DNA of 64,000 bases, taken from positions 124,001-188,000 of the forward strand of contig CAMFLR010000002.1 in the NCBI GenBank assembly GCA_945957605.1, written 5' to 3'. The position numbers and the translations under genes were made by a program. The notes beneath the pieces were generated by a model, which saw only the letters and a list, made by a program, of their open reading frames with translations, was not told where the DNA came from and searched no databases. Shown here in pieces: positions 58,613 to 64,000 of this stretch. The stretch's first letter is position 1; every line of letters starts with the position of its first letter. Origin of the DNA: an uncultured Isosphaeraceae bacterium. GTDB lineage: Bacteria > Planctomycetota > Planctomycetia > Isosphaerales > Isosphaeraceae.

Positions 58613-60261
58613 GCGACGTTGAAGCGAAGCCGAAATTGCCGGTCGCGGCGATTGTTGGATTGGTTTTCATTCTCATTTTTAACGTTCTCTGGCGCTGGCA
58701 TACGATTGGTCCAATTCCGCTGCTAGGGTTCCTCGAAGGCAGCATCATTCGCTCGGGCGAGACCGAACCGCTTGATTGCGACGAAGCTCTTTACGCCTAC
58801 ATGGGGCATCGGATCAACGACGGCGCGGCGATGTATCGCGACCTCACCGAGAACAAACCGCCGCTGGGTTACTGGCTGTTTGCGCTCGCCGATAAGCTGG
58901 GCGGTTACACCGAGTTGACCTTTCGTGTGATGCCGATCGTCTATGTGTCAGCGTCGATTATTTTCGTCTGGTGGATCGGCCTGATGCTGCGCGGAGGCTT
59001 TGCGGCGTGCCTCGCATCGCTGTTATTTTCGATTGCAAGCTGCGACCCATATGTGTTCGGCAACGGGTCGAACATGGAACATTTTCTCAATTGTTTTTCT
59101 CTTGGCTCGCTTGCGTTCGCGGTGAAGTATGCGATCACACCGCACAGAAAGTTTGCGCTCATCGCGGGAATCTTTCTCGGGCTCGCCGCATTGATCAAGC
59201 CGTTTGCGCTGACTCACGGGCTCGTCTTCGCGTCGGTGCTCGCAGTGCCATCGCGGCCGAACCGGCTCGTCGATCTCGGAGCATTGGCGGCAGGATTTCT
59301 CCTACCTTGCGTCATTTCGTTGCTCGTGCTCGTCGCCCAAGGATCAGTCCGCGACGCTTATGCCGACATCGTCCTATACGCCGCCGCACTAGCGAGCGAC
59401 GTTCCGCCCGATCTCAAAGCCCCGCCACGATTGATTCGCCTGGTCACTGGAAACGCCGATCCCGCGGGCATCCTCCCCTGGCCGTTCGGCAAGACGGATT
59501 ATCTAGTCTGGTGGGGCGCAGGACTCTGGCCGCTCTGGCTGTGCAGTGTTCCTGCAACCATCCGACTCTTCTGGCGTGGATCAACCACACCGCGGCGACT
59601 CGTTGGCGCGTTCACGCTGTCGTGCTGGTTACAAGTGTTTGCGCCGGGACAGTTCTGGCAGCACTATTACATGCTCGTCGTTCCTGGCGCGAGCTTGACG
59701 GTTGCACTTTGGTTTGTCGATGCCATCACTGGATTGAAAGCTCGCAATAAGCTCTCAGTGATCGTTGCAATCGCACTCATCGCCGCACTCTCTTGGACGC
59801 TCCGCATTCAGGTCCGCGATTACATGCAAAAGACGCCCGATGAGATCACGTCGCAGTTCAAGGGCGGCCGGCAATGGGTTGAGCTGCGCAAGCTGTCCCG
59901 CGAAATCGCGCGACGGAAAGACATCTGGCAATCACCCAAGTTCTTTCTTTGGGGATGGCAGAGCAACTTATATTTTTACGCAAATCTCGACGGCGTGAGC
60001 CGGCAATTGTTCGTCAACGACTTGCTCAAGAACCACGCGAACGACTATCATCCCGTTGCCGCACCGCGAATCGCCGAGATGATTCGTGATGTCAGTGCAA
60101 ATCCTCCGGCGCTCATTTTCTGCGGCTACCCGCCCTTCCCCGAGCTTCACGCGTTCCTGAAGGAACACTACCTGCCATCACGTTTGGGACCAACGTCGCC
60201 GAACGGTCTCGGCCTCTGGGTCGAGATCGAGAAGTACGGCGCGTTTGAATCACATCCGTAA
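58609..60261 (+). CDS. Polytopic GT39-like glycosyltransferase (second of pair)
   Basis: This 550-residue polytopic membrane protein is of the same GT-C class as the previous gene but more canonical. TEPLDCDEALYAYMGHRI and LTENKPPLGYWLFALADKL match the D-E motif and N-K-P-P-L motif of PMT/ArnT-type enzymes. About ten hydrophobic helices follow, and the C-terminal part ends in LWVEIEKYGAFESHP. Its ATG overlaps the previous stop. The transferase pair ends seven bases before the convergent GT4 gene, so no room is left for a separate terminator. Probably these genes build the same envelope glycan. Confidence 0.85.
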   Translation: MSDVEAKPKLPVAAIVGLVFILIFNVLWRWHTIGPIPLLGFLEGSIIRSGETEPLDCDEALYAYMGHRINDGAAMYRDLTENKPPLGYWLFALADKLGGYTELTFRVMPIVYVSASIIFVWWIGLMLRGGFAACLASLLFSIASCDPYVFGNGSNMEHFLNCFSLGSLAFAVKYAITPHRKFALIAGIFLGLAALIKPFALTHGLVFASVLAVPSRPNRLVDLGALAAGFLLPCVISLLVLVAQGSVRDAYADIVLYAAALASDVPPDLKAPPRLIRLVTGNADPAGILPWPFGKTDYLVWWGAGLWPLWLCSVPATIRLFWRGSTTPRRLVGAFTLSCWLQVFAPGQFWQHYYMLVVPGASLTVALWFVDAITGLKARNKLSVIVAIALIAALSWTLRIQVRDYMQKTPDEITSQFKGGRQWVELRKLSREIARRKDIWQSPKFFLWGWQSNLYFYANLDGVSRQLFVNDLLKNHANDYHPVAAPRIAEMIRDVSANPPALIFCGYPPFPELHAFLKEHYLPSRLGPTSPNGLGLWVEIEKYGAFESHP

Positions 60262-60268
60262 ACGGTCG

Positions 60269-61420
60269 TTATGCAGGAACAAGTTCGGCCGTGGCGGGCG
60301 ATTGAGCGATGCTCATGTAATGGTCGCGCAAGCCGCCCATGATTGCTTCCCACGTCTGCGTCACCGCGTAACGTCGTGCAGCCTCGGCGTATTCATGCCG
60401 CAATTGGACGTTGTCGACCAGTTCGACGAGCGCTTCGGCGAACGATTCGGGTGGTTGGTCGGCAGCGATTAGACGCCCAAATTTGTGATCTTGCACGATA
60501 TCGCTCACTCCGCCCGCACCGACCGCGACCACGGGCAGGCCCGATGCCATCGCTTCGAGTACCACGTTGCCGAATGTCTCGGTCAGGCTGGCGAATGCGA
60601 AAATATCGGCGGCGGCGTAGTGGTCGGCCAGATCTTCGCCCGAGCGATATCCGGCGAACTTCGCTTGCGAACCGAGCTTCGCTTCGAGTTCACCGCGCGA
60701 TGGGCCGTCCCCAACGAACAACAGCTTCGCTTGCGGCCGCGTCTCGGCGACGATCGCCAGCGCTTTCGCCAGGTAGTCGATATTCTTCTCGGGCGCAAGC
60801 CGGCTGACGTGTCCAATCACCACATCGCCTGGCGCGAATCCAAGAGCTTCACGCACGGCAGTTCGGCCGGTTCGTCCCGGATGGAACAGATGGCCGTCGA
60901 CACCGCGTGGCCAAAGCACCAGGTTACCGAAGCCACGTGCTTCGAGGTCGGCGATGGTCGGCCGTGAGGGGACGTACGTTTCGCGGACCTGGGAATGGAA
61001 CCAGCGGAGGTAGCGCCAGATTCCTCCGCGCGCGAAACCAACGCGGTAATGATCGCTGTAATGGTCCCAGTTCGTGTGAAAGCTGGAAACAACCGGGTAG
61101 CCGCGGCGCTTGCAGTGGTGCAACATGCAAAGGCCGAGCGTTGCCTCGGTGGCGATGTGCACGAGGTCGGGCTTGAAGCGGTCGATTGCCTTGCTCACGC
61201 CGAAAAACGGGGGCACGGGCAGTTTGACGTCCTTGTACCATGGGAGCGCAATCGACTTGACCGTGACGTGCTCGGCAAGGTCCGATGGGGTGCCGTAATC
61301 GGGATGGACGACCTGAACGGTGTCGCCCGCGCTCGTCATGTGCCGCACGAGTTGCCCTAGCGTGCGGGAAACTCCGTTCACCTGCGGAGCGTACGTCTCG
61401 GTGATCAAGGTCAGTCGCAT
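60269..61420 (-). CDS. GT4-family glycosyltransferase
   Basis: This 383-residue cytoplasmic or membrane-associated GT-B enzyme is of the GDP-mannose-dependent alpha-mannosyltransferase-like group. RLTLITETYAPQVNGVSRTL opens the fold. VVIGHVSRLAPEKNIDYLAKALAIV and LLFVGDGPSRGELE give the donor-binding region. FAFASLTETFGNVVLEAMASGLPVVA holds the E-x7-E retaining motif (E-T-F-G-N-V-V-L-E). The ATG at 61420 starts the Rossmann domain; residues upstream are not like the family. It faces the glycosyltransferase pair and is divergent from the aldolase. Confidence 0.92.
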   Translation of the reverse strand: MRLTLITETYAPQVNGVSRTLGQLVRHMTSAGDTVQVVHPDYGTPSDLAEHVTVKSIALPWYKDVKLPVPPFFGVSKAIDRFKPDLVHIATEATLGLCMLHHCKRRGYPVVSSFHTNWDHYSDHYRVGFARGGIWRYLRWFHSQVRETYVPSRPTIADLEARGFGNLVLWPRGVDGHLFHPGRTGRTAVREALGFAPGDVVIGHVSRLAPEKNIDYLAKALAIVAETRPQAKLLFVGDGPSRGELEAKLGSQAKFAGYRSGEDLADHYAAADIFAFASLTETFGNVVLEAMASGLPVVAVGAGGVSDIVQDHKFGRLIAADQPPESFAEALVELVDNVQLRHEYAEAARRYAVTQTWEAIMGGLRDHYMSIAQSPATAELVPA

Positions 61421-61597
61421 GGCGGCCTTTCTCTTCGTGCTACCACGGAAGGGACCCGCGCCGGTAATCGCCAATCGTTCACAACATCTTAACAGGTCGC
61501 GTCTTGTTGCTCGGTGTCGGTCGTGTCAAACTCTCGTGAAATTTTCGAGAGCCACCGACACCCTCTCCCGATTTCCCCACATTTTTCGGAGTGAACG

Positions 61598-62395
61598 TTG
61601 AAAATCAACCCCGTCAAACGGGCCCTCAAGGCGGGCAAACCGCAGGTTGGTACCTGGCTCTCGCTGGGCAGCGTCGTGGCAAGCCGCTTTCTGGCTCGCA
61701 CCGGGCTCCCCTGGCTCACCGTCGACATGGAGCACTCGCACACCGACATCCAAACCGCCGCCATGATGTTCGGCGCCATTGCCGACGCAGGTTGCGTGCC
61801 GCTCGCCCGCGTTCCTCACGGCCGGCACGACTGGATCAAAATGGCGCTCGATTGCGGCGCGATGGGAATCGTCGCCCCCATGGTCATGACGCCCGAAGAA
61901 GCCCGCACGATCGTCGCGGCTTGCAAGTATCCCCCCAAAGGCAATCGCTCCGTCGGCGGCGGTCTCCACGCCATGAACTTCGGCGCCACCGCTGAAGAGT
62001 ATTACAAGAACGCCGACGACGAGATCCTCGTCATCATTCAGGCCGAACACATCGACGCCGTGAATATCGCCGACGAGATCTACGCAGTCCCGGGAATTGA
62101 CGCCGTCTTTATCGGTCCCAATGACCTTGCCGCCTCGATGCGCGGTCCCGACGGATCGCCCCCCTCGAAGGAATATCACGAAGAGACGATGCAGCGCGTC
62201 CGCGAGGCATGCAAACGCCAGGGCGTACCCTCGGGCTTGCACGTATTTTCAATTGAAGACGCAAAGCGACGGATTAGTGAGGGTTGGCAATTCATTGCCG
62301 TAAATTCGGAACTCAAGTTCATGCTCAGCGGCGCAGCCGAGCTCGCCAAAGCAATCCACCCCGAACTCATGAGCGGTGAACTCGCCAAGTATTGA
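61598..62395 (+). CDS. HpcH/HpaI-family aldolase
   Basis: This 265-residue class II pyruvate aldolase cleaves or forms 2-keto-3-deoxy acids, such as 4-hydroxy-2-oxo-heptanedioate or 2-keto-3-deoxy-sugar acids. Key motifs are TWLSLGSVVASRFLA, WLTVDMEHSH (Asp/Glu), PLARVPHGRHDWIK (catalytic Arg), IIQAEHIDAVNIADEI (metal Glu) and VFIGPNDLAASM (metal Asp). The start is a TTG at 61598 with GGAG 6 bases before it. The next gene follows 46 bases later on the same strand. It may take part in sugar-acid breakdown, but has no close pathway partner. Confidence 0.92.
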   Translation: MKINPVKRALKAGKPQVGTWLSLGSVVASRFLARTGLPWLTVDMEHSHTDIQTAAMMFGAIADAGCVPLARVPHGRHDWIKMALDCGAMGIVAPMVMTPEEARTIVAACKYPPKGNRSVGGGLHAMNFGATAEEYYKNADDEILVIIQAEHIDAVNIADEIYAVPGIDAVFIGPNDLAASMRGPDGSPPSKEYHEETMQRVREACKRQGVPSGLHVFSIEDAKRRISEGWQFIAVNSELKFMLSGAAELAKAIHPELMSGELAKY

Positions 62396-62441
62396 CACGT
62401 TTTGCGCCAGATCAGGCAATCACTGGGATTCGCATATTCAC

Positions 62442-63314
62442 ATGAGGTATTTCACTTTCATGCATATCTCCACTCTCCGCTCGATCGTTTTGGCATGCGT
62501 TGTCGCGGGCGGCCCTGCGGCGGCGTTTGGCGAGATCCACATTTACAGCATGGATCACGAGAACGGCCGCCTGATCAAGCTCAAGGAAGACGGCACCCTG
62601 CTCTGGGATTGCCCCAATCGCAACGGCCACGACGTGCAGCTTCTGCCCAACGGCAACGTGCTGATCGTCACCGGCAAGGTGCAGGAAATCACGCCTGATA
62701 AGAAAGTCGTATGGGAACTCGGCGCTCCGACAGTCAAATTCGCCGAGTCAGCCCAGCGCCTGCCGAACGGTCATACCGTCATTGGCGACGCTGCCCAGAT
62801 GGCGATCATCGAAGTCGACGCCGATAAGAAAGTCGTTTGGCGGTATGACGTTGCGAACAACAACAAACGCAAGTCACCGACGATGCGCCAGATGCGTCGC
62901 TTGCCGAACGGCAATACCCTCATTTGCGCCAGCACCGAAGACGAGGTGATCGAGGTCTCGCCGTCCAAGGAAATCGTCTGGCGTTACAAGCTGCCGTTCC
63001 CCTATCTTGCGACTCGCTTCGAGAATGGTAATACGCTCATCAGCAGCGGCACGGGATACGGTAGCCCCGTGGGTTACTTCCTCGTTGAAGTCGACCCAAA
63101 GGGTGAAGTCGTTTGGAAATACGGCGGTGAAGGCAGCCCGGCCGACCAGCACCTGAAGTGGCCCTCGGGCTTCGTTCGTCACAATGGGCTGACGTACATT
63201 TCCGAAGCCCAGAACGCGGCGATTCGCGTTGTGTCGACGGACAAGAAGACGGTACGGGTGATCAAGAGCAAGGACATGAAGCACCCCTGCACGCTCGTGA
63301 TCGTCGACGAATAA
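62442..63314 (+). CDS. Exported beta-propeller protein (arylsulfotransferase/PQQ-like)
   Basis: This is a 290-residue exported protein. The ATG at 62442 gives a signal (about 1-29, ending GPAAAFG); an in-frame ATG at 62460, six codons later, would also give a valid signal and is preceded by GAGG. The mature protein has six or so repeats of the type LxxDGTLLWDCPN, ITPDKKVVWELG, EVDADKKVVWRYD, EVSPSKEIVWRYK and EVDPKGEVVWKYG, with RLPNGNTLI between them. This K-x-V-W-x(Y/L) repeat matches arylsulfotransferase/PQQ-like propellers, where each blade ends in a Trp. Ligand unknown. It ends at a strong terminator. Confidence 0.8.
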   Translation: MRYFTFMHISTLRSIVLACVVAGGPAAAFGEIHIYSMDHENGRLIKLKEDGTLLWDCPNRNGHDVQLLPNGNVLIVTGKVQEITPDKKVVWELGAPTVKFAESAQRLPNGHTVIGDAAQMAIIEVDADKKVVWRYDVANNNKRKSPTMRQMRRLPNGNTLICASTEDEVIEVSPSKEIVWRYKLPFPYLATRFENGNTLISSGTGYGSPVGYFLVEVDPKGEVVWKYGGEGSPADQHLKWPSGFVRHNGLTYISEAQNAAIRVVSTDKKTVRVIKSKDMKHPCTLVIVDE

Positions 63315-63357
63315 TGGCGGGCGGAATTCTCTGAAAACCCAACGTACCAAAAAACTT

Positions 63358-63393
63358 ACGGCAGCCGACTCGAAAGAGTTGGCTGCCGTTTTT
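63358..63393. terminator. Intrinsic terminator between convergent genes
   Basis: ACGGCAGCCGACTC and GAGTTGGCTGCCGT form a 14-bp stem with one G-U pair and a GAAA loop, followed by TTTTG on the plus strand. The convergent PEP-CTERM gene ends 30 bases downstream, so the hairpin may end it as well. Confidence 0.9.
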
Positions 63394-63423
63394 GCGTTGC
63401 CTGGAATCACTCAGAAAAGAGCG

Positions 63424-64000
63424 TTAGGCGGCCTTGCGGCGGAGACGGAAGGCACCGAAAGCAACCACGCCCGAGATCAGGCCGACAACGGTCGCCGGTT
63501 CGGGAACGCCGGTCGGCGGCGTCGAGAACGTGGCGGAGTCCGAAACGGCGGCACCGGGGCCACCGGTCTGGGTGAAGCTGATCGTGAAGCTCGCGGCCTG
63601 CGCGGCTCCATTGTAGCCGGCAGCAACGAGAACCGAGCCCGGAGTGTAGTTACCGATCGCGAAGAAGGTAACCTGGGCATTCTGGCCGCTCGTCGAGCTC
63701 AGAAGCGAGATCGAGGTCGCGGTGAAGGTGCCGAAGGCGGGCGAACCGAAAGTCAACGCGCCGGGGTTGGCCATGTCGAGAGTCGAACCACCGAGATCGC
63801 GGTTGCCGCCGCCGGAGATGGGATTGAGGGCGAAGTCACCGGTGCCGTTACCCGATAGAACGATATCACCGATGGTGAAGGTCGTTCCGGCAACCGTGAT
63901 GTCGCTGTTGGACGCGGTCGGCCCGCCGGTGTCGGCTACGCCCTGTGTACCAGCGGCGATTACGCCGGCCTGCGTCGTGTTGACGGCAAAGGCGGCCAGT
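63424..64000 (-). CDS. PEP-CTERM-sorted exported protein, N-terminus beyond the edge
   Basis: The reading frame is open from 63424 to the right edge, giving about 192 visible residues. The leftmost-coded C-terminus is VPEPATVVGLISGVVAFGAFRLRRKAA, a canonical PEP-CTERM signal: P-E-P, a hydrophobic helix and a basic end. Such proteins are cut and anchored by an exosortase. The visible N-terminal end LAAFAVNTTQAGV looks like the last part of a signal peptide, so only a few tens of residues should be missing. The middle is Gly/Thr/Ser-rich beta-type sequence. No exosortase is in the window. Confidence 0.85.
   Translation of the reverse strand, partial: LAAFAVNTTQAGVIAAGTQGVADTGGPTASNSDITVAGTTFTIGDIVLSGNGTGDFALNPISGGGNRDLGGSTLDMANPGALTFGSPAFGTFTATSISLLSSTSGQNAQVTFFAIGNYTPGSVLVAAGYNGAAQAASFTISFTQTGGPGAAVSDSATFSTPPTGVPEPATVVGLISGVVAFGAFRLRRKAA

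Overview
The window is a GC-rich bacterial chromosome segment from a member of the Planctomycetota, most likely class Planctomycetia. The markers are a DUF1559 pseudopilin-like protein (18083-19177), a block of DUF1501, PPC-domain, DUF1549/DUF1553 and cytochrome-WD40 exported proteins (29026-38044), a PEP-CTERM protein (63424-64000), and trigger factor followed by two clpP genes. I cannot place the genus from sequence alone. There is no rRNA, prophage, insertion sequence or CRISPR array. One tRNA-Gly(GCC) is present.

Region 1-11.5 kb is housekeeping and regulation: the tail of a RelE/ParE toxin, a proline-rich lipoprotein, tig-clpP-clpP (minus strand, ending in two U-tailed terminators), tRNA-Gly, an FHA protein, an XRE-type regulator whose C-terminal S24-like domain lacks its catalytic dyad, a P-II protein, a lipoprotein, csrA and typA/bipA. 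Region 11.5-17.1 kb holds an exported thermonuclease and a sugar-catabolic set: two TIM-barrel isomerases, a Gfo/Idh/MocA oxidoreductase and a phosphomannose-isomerase-like cupin.

Region 17.7-21.3 kb has a small lipoprotein, the DUF1559 protein and an ArnT/PMT-like glycosyltransferase. Region 21.5-28.5 kb is a tightly packed six-gene minus-strand operon: exported M1 aminopeptidase, MetE-core protein, two membrane proteins built from three copies of one module, UlaG-like metal hydrolase and xylulokinase. Region 29-38 kb is the exported cytochrome/DUF block, with a strong hairpin in every intergenic gap.

Region 38-48.3 kb carries an S41 peptidase, an alpha/beta hydrolase, the UV endonuclease uvsE and a six-gene acyl-CoA operon: thiolase, carboxylase beta subunit, AtuA, separate AtuA C-terminal domain, enoyl-CoA hydratase and acyl-CoA synthetase. 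It resembles leucine/acyclic-terpene (liu/atu) degradation but has no biotin-carboxylase subunit.

Region 48.4-64 kb has an eight-loop EF-hand protein, a FIST protein, a three-gene unit (membrane histidine kinase, NtrC-type sigma-54 regulator, zinc-ribbon membrane protein) coupled by ATGA overlaps, an M28 peptidase, two coupled membrane glycosyltransferases facing a GT4 enzyme, an HpcH/HpaI aldolase, a secreted beta-propeller protein and the PEP-CTERM protein at the edge. The parts that look least described are the three-module membrane family with its operon, the kinase/NtrC/zinc-ribbon unit and the dyad-less regulator. Assignments rest on motif recognition by eye; no database search was run.
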